A DNA stretch of 7,463 nt from Giesbergeria sp. (GCA_017998735.1 JAGOCN010000032.1:1-7463), one strand, 5' to 3'; shown: positions 1 through 5,220, counted from the stretch's first letter. The notes: generated from the sequence alone by a model not told the origin. Translations and numbers: made by a program.

Positions 1-441
1 GACCTGGTGGTCAAGATGGCGCCGCAGTACCAGATCGAGCCGCAGCTGGCGCTGGCCATCATTGCCGCCGAATCGAACTTCAACCCGCAGGCGCTCTCGC
101 CCATGAACGCGCAGGGCCTGATGCAGCTCATTCCCGCCACCAGCGAGCGCTTCAACGTGCAGAACCCCTACGACCCGGCGCAGAACATCCGCGGCGGCCT
201 GCGCTACCTGCGCTGGCTGCTGGCGTATTTCGAGGGCGACATTGCGCTGGTGGCCGCCGCCTACAACGCCGGCGAGGGCAAGGTCGAACGCTACCGGGGC
301 GTGCCGCCGTACCTGGAAACCCGCGCCTATGTGAAGCGCATCCTGAAATCGGTGGGCAGCAAGGTGCACCCTTTTGACCAGCGCGCCGCCCGGCCCTCGC
401 GTGCGCTGGAGCGCATCCGCGTCACGCTGCGGGAGAAATAG
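1..441 (+). CDS. Lytic transglycosylase, SLT domain (3' part only)
   Basis: The reading frame is open from the first base, so the start lies outside the window and 146 C-terminal residues are visible. They carry the signature of the soluble lytic transglycosylase (goose-lysozyme-like) fold: the segment AAESNFNPQA with the probable catalytic Glu at fragment residue 24 (codon 70-72), then GLMQLIPAT, the NIRGGLRYLRWLL helix, and AAYNAGEGKVERYRG near residues 86-100, ending in PPYLETRAYVKRIL. Enzymes of this family cleave the MurNAc-GlcNAc bond of peptidoglycan in the periplasm, leaving a 1,6-anhydro end. The tail after the domain (about 30 residues, Arg-rich) has no recognised domain. The signal peptide and any N-terminal domain would be upstream, so subfamily cannot be assigned. 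It is separated from the next gene by 240 bp and is probably transcribed independently of it. Family call is secure; the role (wall turnover versus part of a secretion machine) is open. Confidence 0.93.
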   Translation, partial: DLVVKMAPQYQIEPQLALAIIAAESNFNPQALSPMNAQGLMQLIPATSERFNVQNPYDPAQNIRGGLRYLRWLLAYFEGDIALVAAAYNAGEGKVERYRGVPPYLETRAYVKRILKSVGSKVHPFDQRAARPSRALERIRVTLREK

Positions 442-597
442 CCTGGCACCCGTTCTGCTGGCTGGCATTTGCAGCGCTGTGTCTGGAGTTGGATCTGGCC
501 CTGGCCCCGGCCTGCCATGGCGCGGCGGTGTCTGGTGCGGCCACCGTACGCCTTTTGCATTTTTTGCGTTTGCTGTGCCTTGGGCCTCTGCCCCTGC

Positions 598-617
598 CGC
601 CCCTGGCGGGGCGTTTT
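598..617 (+). terminator. Possible rho-independent terminator after the transglycosylase gene
   Basis: CGCCCC at 598-603 pairs perfectly with GGGGCG at 608-613 around a TGGC loop, and four T follow at 614-617. It lies 156 bp past the transglycosylase stop and 65 bp before the ZIP start, so it would separate the two genes. The T-tract is short, which lowers certainty. The rest of the 442-681 spacer holds a T-rich patch (about 552-571) but no promoter I would defend and no credible small gene. Confidence 0.5.
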
Positions 618-681
618 GGCGCCGCTGCAGGCGCGCCGCGCTGCCTGCGTGCCGGGCGCTGCCCTTTTCTGAAAGCGCTGC

Positions 682-1599
682 ATGACCCCTCCCGATCCCT
701 TCGCTGCAGTCACCGGGCCGCCGGAGCATGGCAGTGCCCTGCGCTGGCGGCTGCTGGGCGGCGCCGCCCTGGCCGCCGGCGCTGCTGTTTTGCTGTACGC
801 CGGTTACCAAAGCCTGCCGGGCGGCGACCCGCGCCTGCGCGGCGCGCTGCTGGGCGGGCTGATGGCTGCGCTGGCCACGGCGCTGGGCACGGTGCCGGTG
901 CTGCTGTCGCACCAGATGTCGCAGCGCACCCACGACACGCTGCTGGGCTTTGGCGCCGGCGTCATGCTGGCGGCCAGTGCGTTTTCGCTGGTCATTCCGG
1001 CGCTGGCGGCGGCCAAGTTGCAGGGCGCCGGGCCGTGGGGTGCGGGTGGCATTGTCGGCGCGGGCATCTTGCTGGGGGCGGCGGCGCTGCTGGCGGTGGA
1101 CCGCGCCGTGCCGCACGAGCATTTCGTCAAGGGACTGGAGGGGCCAGAGGCCAAGGCGCTCAAGCGCGTGTGGCTGTTCGTGCTGGCGATCAGCCTGCAC
1201 AACCTGCCCGAAGGCCTGGCGATTGGCGTCGCCTTTGCCGGCCCCGACCCGGTGGGCGCGCTGGCGCTGGCCACCGGCATTTCCATCCAGGACGTGCCCG
1301 AGGGCATGGTGGTGGCGCTGGCGCTGCGCGGCGTGGGCTACGGGCGCGGCATGTCGGCCGGTCTGGGCGTGCTGTCCGGGCTGGTCGAGCCGGTGGCTGC
1401 CGTGCTCGGCGTGCTGGTGATGGCGCTGTCGGTCAGCCTGCTGCCCTGGGGGCTGGCGATGGCGGCCGGCGCCATGCTGTTTGTCATCAGCCACGAAATC
1501 ATTCCCGAGTCGCACCGCCAGGGCCATGAAGCCCATGCCACCGCCGGCCTGATGGTGGGCTTTGTGGTGATGATGCTGCTGGACACGGCACTGGCCTGA
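682..1599 (+). CDS. ZIP-family metal transporter (BbZIP-like)
   Basis: A complete 305-residue inner-membrane protein of the ZIP family, which moves Zn2+ and related divalent metals (Cd2+, Fe2+, Mn2+) into the cytoplasm. About eight hydrophobic segments are visible after a short polar N-terminus. The fourth-helix motif SLHNLPEGLAIGVAF (H173, N174, E177) and the fifth-helix motif SIQDVPEGMVVAL (Q203, D204, E207), plus E236 in GLVEPVAA, match the ligands I recall for the binuclear site of Bordetella bronchiseptica BbZIP (309 residues), each offset by exactly four. H271 and E272 in SHEIIPESH also fit that offset. The short loop after helix 3 (HEHF at 145-148) and the HRQGHEAH segment (278-285) are His-bearing. 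The ATG at 682 is bounded upstream by an in-frame TGA at 670-672; a weak GAAAG lies at 671-675. No Zur-type operator was recognised. The neighbours give no hint of its metal; zinc is inferred from the family. Confidence 0.94.
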   Translation: MTPPDPFAAVTGPPEHGSALRWRLLGGAALAAGAAVLLYAGYQSLPGGDPRLRGALLGGLMAALATALGTVPVLLSHQMSQRTHDTLLGFGAGVMLAASAFSLVIPALAAAKLQGAGPWGAGGIVGAGILLGAAALLAVDRAVPHEHFVKGLEGPEAKALKRVWLFVLAISLHNLPEGLAIGVAFAGPDPVGALALATGISIQDVPEGMVVALALRGVGYGRGMSAGLGVLSGLVEPVAAVLGVLVMALSVSLLPWGLAMAAGAMLFVISHEIIPESHRQGHEAHATAGLMVGFVVMMLLDTALA

Positions 1600-1610
1600 A
1601 CCGAGGACCG

Positions 1611-1638
1611 CCGCCCAGCGCATTGTTGCCCTGGGCGG
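1611..1638 (+). terminator. Hairpin after the ZIP gene, possible terminator
   Basis: CCGCCCAG at 1611-1618 pairs perfectly with CTGGGCGG at 1631-1638 around a 12-nt loop, starting 12 bp after the ZIP stop. The nearest T run (TTTT, about 1650) is some 11 nt beyond the stem, so it is not a canonical intrinsic terminator. Its position between two convergent genes makes a 3'-end role reasonable. Confidence 0.35.
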
Positions 1639-1669
1639 GCCGCAGCACTTTTGGCGGAAAGCACTGGGT

Positions 1670-1729
1670 TTTGCTATTAAAAAAAGAGCTGCTGGCGCAG
1701 GCTGTACCAGCGCTGAAGCCAACTTTTGC
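1670..1729 (+). repeat. Dispersed intergenic 60-bp repeat, copy A
   Basis: This stretch matches the reverse complement of 5143-5202 at 52 of 60 positions without gaps. Its start, TTTGCTATTAAAAAAAGAGC, is AT-rich and followed by a GC-rich core (CTGCTGGCGC, then CAGCGCTG). I recall very similar elements (GCTATTAAA... followed by AGCTGCT and GCGCTGGAGGC) scattered between genes in Comamonadaceae. It lies between convergent genes. Read on the - strand, the core can fold through GCTGG/CCAGC and is followed by AGCTC and seven T, so it could act as a terminator for the esterase gene. That function is inference. Confidence 0.8.
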
Positions 1730-1803
1730 CAATATATGCACGCCTGTGGAAGAGGCGGTGCCGGCCCGGTCGGTGTGCAGCTGCCCGGTCGGCCAGAAAC
1801 CGC

Positions 1804-1827
1804 TCCGGCCATCCGGCCATCCGGCCG
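1804..1827. repeat. Three tandem copies of TCCGGCCA
   Basis: The 8-mer TCCGGCCA occurs at 1804-1811 and 1812-1819, with a third copy (last base G) at 1820-1827. It sits 25 bp beyond the esterase stop codon. No function is assigned; short GC-rich tandem repeats of this kind can arise by slippage. Confidence 0.6.
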
Positions 1828-1852
1828 GTCCGCCAGCGCGCGCCTGCGCTCT

Positions 1853-2914
1853 TCAGCGCGGAGCAGGTGCGGCCGCCTGCGCGGCCTTGAACTGCCGCGC
1901 CACGAACGTCCACACCAGCCGCGTGGCGTCCGGGCCGTCGGCATCGCTGTAGGCCATCTTGGCCGGCCCGCCGCTCCAGGCATGGCCCAGGTGCTCGATC
2001 TGGTGCAGCGACACGCGCACCTTGCCTTTGTGCTTGTAGTCGGTCACGCGGGCGGCATGGCGCTGGCCGCGCTGCACCACGCGCTCGGGGCCGGGGGCCG
2101 CGCCCGTGGCCAGCGCCCACACGGCCGCGCTGGTGCGCGCATTGCTGGCGGCCACCACGCGGTCGGATTCGCCATGGATCACCAGCAGCGGCGCCAGCTG
2201 CAGGCCCTGCAGCTGGCCCACCAGCGCCGCCGACTGCGCCGCGCCCTGCTGGCCGCGCATGGCGGCCAGCGCCGTGGCCGACGAACTCGCTGCCCCCGGC
2301 ACCACGCCCGAATGCATGGCCACCGCCTGAAAGCGGCCGGGGTAGCGGCTGGCCAGCAGGCCCGCCATGCTGGCGCCGGCCGACAGGCCGGCCACGGCCA
2401 CCCGCTGGCGGTCGGCTGCATGGCACAGGATCACCTGGTCCACCATGGCCATCAGCGTGGCCGCTTCGGCCAGCGCCTTGCCCGAGCGCAGATCGAACCA
2501 GTTCCAGCAGCCCTGGGCATTGGACAGCCGGTCCTGCTCGGGGTAGAGCACCAGGCAGCGTTCGCGCGCCGCCAGGTGGTTCATGCGCGTGCTCTCGGCA
2601 AAGTCGCGCCCGCTCTGGCCGCAGCCGTGCAGCATCACCAGCAGCGGCAATTTTTCTCCGCGCTGCAGCACCAGCCCGGCGGGCCGGAACAGGTGGTAGC
2701 GGCGCGCCCCGGCCGGGCCGATGGCGGTGCCGGCCAGCCAGTCGCCAGCGCCGGCGCCGGTGGGCGGCTGGTGCTTGTGGACCACGGCGCGCTGCACCTG
2801 GGTGGCCACCTTGCCGCTGCTGCGCAAGGTGGCCTTGGCAAAGGAAGTGAGGTTGCGCTGGGCAGCGCGCGTGAAGGTGGCTGCGAAGCGGGAGGCGGCA
2901 GAGCGTCGGGGCAT
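1853..2914 (-). CDS. PHB-depolymerase-family esterase (alpha/beta hydrolase)
   Basis: A complete 353-residue alpha/beta hydrolase of the family that includes short-chain PHA depolymerases and feruloyl/acetylxylan esterases. Visible landmarks in order: PLLVMLHGCGQSGRDFA (about 90-106, oxyanion-hole strand), YPEQDRLSNAQGCWNWF (124-140, typical of the family), the nucleophile elbow GLSAG with Ser178, HGESDRVV with probable catalytic Asp251, and HLGHAWSGG with probable catalytic His311. The expected reaction is ester hydrolysis; the substrate (PHB, other polyester or plant-wall ester) cannot be read from sequence. The N-terminal 45 residues are basic and amphipathic with no hydrophobic core, so no classical signal peptide is seen. 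The ATG at 2914 is chosen because an in-frame TGA lies 15 bp upstream (2930-2932) and the next Met is residue 95; no good ribosome binding site precedes it, so a later non-ATG start is possible. It is divergent from tenA and convergent with the ZIP gene. Confidence 0.9.
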   Translation of the reverse strand: MPRRSAASRFAATFTRAAQRNLTSFAKATLRSSGKVATQVQRAVVHKHQPPTGAGAGDWLAGTAIGPAGARRYHLFRPAGLVLQRGEKLPLLVMLHGCGQSGRDFAESTRMNHLAARERCLVLYPEQDRLSNAQGCWNWFDLRSGKALAEAATLMAMVDQVILCHAADRQRVAVAGLSAGASMAGLLASRYPGRFQAVAMHSGVVPGAASSSATALAAMRGQQGAAQSAALVGQLQGLQLAPLLVIHGESDRVVAASNARTSAAVWALATGAAPGPERVVQRGQRHAARVTDYKHKGKVRVSLHQIEHLGHAWSGGPAKMAYSDADGPDATRLVWTFVARQFKAAQAAAPAPR

Positions 2915-2998
2915 GGAACAGGAAACCGATCAATAAGGAAAAACACCGTCCAGCTTAGGCGCTCTGGCGGGCCGGGCGGTAGGCGCAGACCGTAAAGC

Positions 2999-3030
2999 GC
3001 GGTGCGCAAGCCGCCAGTACCGTGCACCGC
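2999..3030. repeat. Inverted repeat in the esterase-tenA divergent spacer
   Basis: GCGGTGC at 2999-3005 is the exact reverse complement of GCACCGC at 3024-3030. The pairing can continue inward by a G-U and a C-G, leaving a loop of 14 nt. It could be an operator or an RNA hairpin in the tenA leader. No conserved TPP-riboswitch core (such as CTGAGA) was found in this spacer (2915-3149), and no convincing -35/-10 pair. Confidence 0.45.
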
Positions 3031-3137
3031 CGGCGGCGGCGCAGTGTGGGGGCCCAAGGAACAGCCGGGTACAGTGGCGCTTTGGCCTGGTGCCTCATTT
3101 TTTTGCCTTCGCGCTTGCCGCGCCCTGCATCCGCCAC

Positions 3138-3141
3138 GGAG
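3138..3141 (+). promoter_or_regulatory. Ribosome binding site deciding the TTG start of tenA
   Basis: GGAG at 3138-3141 stands 8 nt before a TTG at 3150 and no other start codon has comparable support. The longer frame opening with GTG at 3090 lacks a ribosome binding site, and its extra 20 residues do not look like TenA. Confidence 0.75.
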
Positions 3142-3149
3142 ATTCGCCC

Positions 3150-3869
3150 TTGACCCCCTTGTTCAGCGACCGCCTGTTTCACACCGCAGAGCCCCTGTGG
3201 CGCGCCTGCCTGGACCACCCCTTTGTGCAGGGTATTGCGGACGGCACGCTGGCGCAGGAAAAGTTCAAGCATTACCTCAAGCAGGACTATGTGTACCTGA
3301 TCGAGTACTGCAAAATTTTTGCCGTGGGCGCCGCCAAGTCGCCCGACCTGGACACCATGGGGCTGTTTTCCAGCCTGCTGCAGGGCACCTTGCAGATTGA
3401 AATGGACCTGCACCGTGCCTACGCGGCAGAGTTCGGCATCTCGCCCGCCGAGCTGGAGCAGACCGAGGCCAGCGCCGCCCTGACCGGCTACACCAGCTAC
3501 ATGCTCAACGTGGCCCAGGCGGGCGGTGTGGAAAACGCCGCCGCCGCCGTGCTGTCGTGCGCCTGGAGCTACAACTACATCGGCCAGCAGCTGGCAGAAA
3601 AACACCCCGCATCGCTGCAGCACCCGTTCTATGGAAAGTGGGTGCAGATGTACAGCTCGCCCGAATTCACCGCGCTGGCCGAGCGCTGCATTGCGCTGGT
3701 CAACCGTTTGAGCGCCGGCAAGCCCGCGCATGAGCTGCAGGCGCTGGAAGACATCGTGGTCAGGACCAGCCACTTTGAGTACCTGTTCTGGGACATGGCG
3801 GAAAACCTGGAAATGTGGCCGCTGCCCCTGCCGGCACGGCCCCCTGCAGGCACGCAGCCGCTGGCCTGA
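3150..3869 (+). CDS. tenA: TenA-family aminopyrimidine aminohydrolase / thiaminase II
   Basis: A 239-residue all-helical cytoplasmic protein of the TenA/THI-4 family. Enzymes of the classical Cys type hydrolyse aminomethylpyrimidine (salvage of degraded thiamin) to HMP, and can cleave thiamin itself. The family's active-site pattern is present: YLKQDYVYL with Asp46, Tyr114 in TGYTSYM, LSCAWSYNYIG with the nucleophile Cys137, and HFEYLFWDMAE with Glu210. These align with Asp44, Cys135 and Glu205 of Bacillus subtilis TenA as I recall them, so this is a TenA_C rather than a TenA_E type. Length fits the family (about 220-240). The last 20 residues, rich in Pro and Ala, are a variable tail. The TTG start is set by GGAG upstream; TTG is a weak start and suggests modest expression. 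Nothing else in the window belongs to thiamin metabolism, and no TPP riboswitch is seen. The small gene 92 bp downstream on the same strand may be co-transcribed. Confidence 0.93.
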   Translation: MTPLFSDRLFHTAEPLWRACLDHPFVQGIADGTLAQEKFKHYLKQDYVYLIEYCKIFAVGAAKSPDLDTMGLFSSLLQGTLQIEMDLHRAYAAEFGISPAELEQTEASAALTGYTSYMLNVAQAGGVENAAAAVLSCAWSYNYIGQQLAEKHPASLQHPFYGKWVQMYSSPEFTALAERCIALVNRLSAGKPAHELQALEDIVVRTSHFEYLFWDMAENLEMWPLPLPARPPAGTQPLA

Positions 3870-3908
3870 CCCTTTCCCAGCCTTCCTCCACCTTCCATTC
3901 CCCCTTCC
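3870..3908 (+). other. Pyrimidine-rich, G-poor spacer after tenA
   Basis: The 39 bases immediately after the tenA stop are almost all C and T with a single G (3880), which stands out in this GC-balanced, G-rich neighbourhood. C-rich, G-poor RNA is what Rho loads on, so this could be a rut-like segment. It may equally be chance composition. Confidence 0.25.
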
Positions 3909-3927
3909 GGGCCACCCCGCCATCGAA

Positions 3928-3954
3928 GGCAGGCGCCCGCCCTTTGACAAAGGA
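3928..3954 (+). promoter_or_regulatory. Palindromes overlapping the ribosome binding site of the small gene
   Basis: An imperfect 14-bp palindrome centred on GGCGCC (3928-3941) abuts a perfect 13-bp one, CCTTTGACAAAGG (3941-3953). The right arm of the second contains the ribosome binding site AAAGGA (3949-3954), which is 7 nt before the ATG at 3962. In RNA, CCTTT could pair with AAAGG over a GAC loop and mask the site; in DNA it could be an operator. Ribosome binding site is secure; regulation is inference. Confidence 0.5.
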
Positions 3955-3961
3955 ATCCGAC

Positions 3962-4192
3962 ATGCAATCCGACCACCAGAAAGTGCTGGACCTGGCCAAG
4001 GCAGGAAAATGGGAAGAAGCCCATTCCACGGTGCAAAAGCAGAGTGACGAGCTGTCGTGCCAGGTGCATGGCTACCTGCACCGGGTCGAGGGCGACCTGT
4101 CCAACGCCGCCTACTGGTACCGCCGGGGCAACGCCACGCTGCCCGACAACACCCTGGAAGAAGAGTGGGAGCGCCTGTACCGGGCGCTGTAA
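3962..4192 (+). CDS. Small conserved helical protein of unknown function
   Basis: A 76-residue, soluble, charged protein. The ATG at 3962 has a strong ribosome binding site (AAAGGA, 7-nt spacing) and the gene ends directly at a rho-independent terminator, both good signs of a real gene. The sequence reads as a helical hairpin plus extension: residues 1-28 (HQKVLDLAKAGKWEEAHSTV, a TPR/Sel1-like helix pair) followed by VHGYLHRVEGDLSNAAYWYR (35-54) and an acidic C-terminal helix. I recall small beta- and gammaproteobacterial proteins with the same core (AYLHR.EGDL.NA.YWY.RAG), but know no assigned function. No signal peptide or membrane segment, so cytoplasmic. It lies 92 bp after tenA on the same strand and may share its transcript, or use its own promoter in the spacer. 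A role in protein-protein interaction is only a guess from the TPR-like pattern. Confidence 0.85.
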   Translation: MQSDHQKVLDLAKAGKWEEAHSTVQKQSDELSCQVHGYLHRVEGDLSNAAYWYRRGNATLPDNTLEEEWERLYRAL

Positions 4193-4215
4193 GCCCAACG
4201 CGCTTGGGCGTTTTT
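4193..4215 (+). terminator. Rho-independent terminator of the small gene
   Basis: GCCCAA (4193-4198) and TTGGGC (4204-4209) form a perfect 6-bp stem around CGCGC, followed by G and five T (4211-4215). It begins at the base after the TAA stop. The opposite strand lacks a T-tract, so it works only for + strand transcription. Confidence 0.88.
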
Positions 4216-4240
4216 GCGGGTGAAAAATGCTGCCGGTTTT

Positions 4241-4288
4241 GCCCCCTCTGCCTGTGGGACAGGGAGGGGTGAGGGCCCGCAGCACTGG
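4241..4288 (+). repeat. REP-like GC palindrome, intergenic copy
   Basis: This 48-bp element aligns with 7015-7063 with one gap, sharing the start GCCCCCTCT, the middle GGGTGAGGGCC-like segment and the end CTGG. It folds into a strong hairpin: CCCCTC (4243-4248) with GAGGGG (4264-4269) and CCTGT (4251-4255) with ACAGG (4259-4263), loop GGG and a 2-nt bulge. Elements of this kind (CCCTCTCCC...GGGAGAGGG followed by TGAGGG) are, as I recall, widespread intergenic repeats in beta- and gammaproteobacteria. It lies between the terminator of the small gene and the stop of the DUF421 gene. The rest of 4216-4413 shows nothing else recognisable. Confidence 0.75.
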
Positions 4289-4413
4289 TGGGCGGCGCCC
4301 TTCCTGTTGCCGGGCCCGCCAGCAATGAAATGCCCCATTGAAGCTGCAGGCCAGCAGGCGGCCACCGCCATCGGTAGCCGGGCTGTTGCCCTGCCCACCG
4401 CTTGCGCACAGCT

Positions 4414-5010
4414 TCAGCGCGGCTGGCCACTGCCCCCGGAAATCCGCCGCACATCCGACAGGCTGGAGTCCGGCGCGGTGCCACCGGCCGTGCCGGCGGC
4501 GCTCTTGTCACTTCGGCCGCTGCCCTGCCTGTCGCCACTGGCCTTGATGACACTGAACGACCCGTCGGTTTCCAGCACCACCGCAGCCACCTGGTGCAGC
4601 GGGCCGATGCCGGCGGCGCGCACCGCAGCGCACACCTCGTCTTCGGTCACGCGCGCTTTTTTCATGGCCGCTGCCAGAAAAGCGCCATGCTCCAGCAGCA
4701 TCAGCGGCTCGCCCGTGACAAAGCGCCGCACCCAGCGCACCCGCACGCTGCTCCAGGTGACGGCGAACTGCAGCCCCACCAGCAGCGACAGCGCCACCAC
4801 CCCTTCGGCCAGTGCCACCGACTTGCTGAGCAGCAGCGACGCCAGCACCGACCCCAGCGAGATGGTCACGATGAAGTCAAAGGCGTTCATCTTTGACAGC
4901 GTGCGCTTGCCCGACCAGCGCAGGCAGCCGACCAGAAAGACATAGCCCAGCACCCCGACGATGAGGGTGCGGGCCAGGTCTTCCCAGCGGTTGTAGAAAA
5001 GGTGTTCCAT
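4414..5010 (-). CDS. DUF421 (YetF/YcaP-like) membrane protein
   Basis: A 198-residue inner-membrane protein of the DUF421 family. Three hydrophobic segments lie at about 12-30, 44-61 and 66-85. The family signature is the stretch RWSGKRTLSKMNAFDFIVTI then SLGSVLASLLL (31-61), with the conserved FD in the second segment. The cytoplasmic part follows: a small beta domain beginning FVTGEPLMLLEHG (97-109) and a helix-strand segment with MKKARVTEDEVCAAVRAAGI and VAAVVLETDGSFSVI (116-155). The C-terminal 40 residues are Gly/Ser/Ala-rich and probably disordered. The start at 5010 is preferred over an upstream in-frame ATG at 5124 because AAAGGA stands 6 nt before it and the first segment follows at once; the extra 38 residues would be Pro-rich and unlike the family. 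Bacillus relatives (YetF and others) have been linked to spore or membrane biology, but the proteobacterial role is not established. It appears to be transcribed alone. Confidence 0.9.
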   Translation of the reverse strand: MEHLFYNRWEDLARTLIVGVLGYVFLVGCLRWSGKRTLSKMNAFDFIVTISLGSVLASLLLSKSVALAEGVVALSLLVGLQFAVTWSSVRVRWVRRFVTGEPLMLLEHGAFLAAAMKKARVTEDEVCAAVRAAGIGPLHQVAAVVLETDGSFSVIKASGDRQGSGRSDKSAAGTAGGTAPDSSLSDVRRISGGSGQPR

Positions 5011-5016
5011 GGCAAT

Positions 5017-5022
5017 TCCTTT
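5017..5022 (-). promoter_or_regulatory. Ribosome binding site fixing the DUF421 start
   Basis: On the - strand AAAGGA (complement of 5017-5022) is followed by a 6-nt spacer and ATG at 5010. This decides against the longer frame from 5124. Confidence 0.85.
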
Positions 5023-5035
5023 GCCGGGCTGCCGG

Positions 5036-5067
5036 AAGGCGGTGGTGAAAGGCGGTGGTGGAAGGCG
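5036..5067 (-). repeat. 13-bp tandem repeat in the DUF421 leader
   Basis: On the + strand AAGGCGGTGGTGA (5036-5048) is followed by AAGGCGGTGGTGG (5049-5061) and a half copy AAGGCG (5062-5067). It lies 26-57 bp upstream of the DUF421 start codon, so it is probably in the promoter or the untranslated leader. The sense RNA there is C-rich and nearly free of G runs. Possible roles are repeated binding sites for a regulator or a slippage-prone tract; neither is shown. Confidence 0.7.
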
Positions 5068-5142
5068 CGGGCATCCGGCCGGCTGCAGACCGGCACTGCC
5101 AAGGTGCAGGCTGCCATTGTGCAAGAAACGTTCTGGTTTTAA

Positions 5143-5202
5143 GCAAAAAGTGCCTCCAGCGCTTGTGCAGACTGCGCCAGCAGCTCCTTTTTTAATAGCA
5201 AA
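5143..5202 (-). repeat. Dispersed intergenic 60-bp repeat, copy B (inverted relative to copy A)
   Basis: The reverse complement of this stretch matches 1670-1729 at 52 of 60 positions. It contains TTTGCTATTAAAAAAGGAGC, the CTGCTGGCGCAG core and GCGCTGGAGGCACTTTTTG. It lies in the 236-bp gap between the end of the Hsp70-like gene and the start of the DUF421 gene. As read from the Hsp70 gene it ends in a five-T run, so it might help 3'-end formation, but no strong stem precedes that run. Confidence 0.8.
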
Positions 5203-5206
5203 CAGG

Positions 5207-5220
5207 CCCTGGGCTCAGGG
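5207..5220 (-). terminator. Weak terminator-like hairpin after the Hsp70-like gene
   Basis: On the - strand CCCTG and CAGGG form a 5-bp stem with a 4-nt loop, 27 bp after the stop codon, followed by CCTGTTTGC. The stem is short and the T-tract poor, so this is only a candidate. Confidence 0.3.

Noticed and set aside
469..672. 67-residue Cys/Trp-rich frame in the spacer before the ZIP gene
   Set aside because: No ribosome binding site, unusual composition, and it spans the terminator-like hairpin at 598-617.
489..1529. 346-residue + strand frame overlapping the ZIP gene
   Set aside because: Shadow of the ZIP reading frame; Gly/Arg/Ala-rich without motifs, while the chosen frame has the HNLPEG and DVPEG signatures.
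1736..2995. 419-residue + strand frame opposite the esterase
   Set aside because: Low-complexity His/Arg/Gly/Ala composition; the - strand frame carries the complete catalytic triad and family motifs.
3090..3149. GTG start for tenA at 3090
   Set aside because: No ribosome binding site and no resemblance of the extra residues to TenA; the TTG at 3150 has GGAG at good spacing.
2955..4553. 532-residue - strand frame opposite tenA and the small gene
   Set aside because: It crosses a terminator, a REP-like repeat and two supported genes, and has no family resemblance.
5036..5067. CRISPR array or replication iterons
   Set aside because: Only two and a half 13-bp units with no spacers, and no replication gene nearby.
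5011..5124. Longer start for the DUF421 protein at 5124
   Set aside because: The extra 38 residues are Pro/Gly-rich, encoded partly by the tandem repeat, and the start at 5010 has a strong ribosome binding site.
1670..5202. Composite transposon bounded by the inverted 60-bp repeats
   Set aside because: No transposase gene, no target duplication seen, and the enclosed genes look like ordinary chromosomal genes with matching composition.
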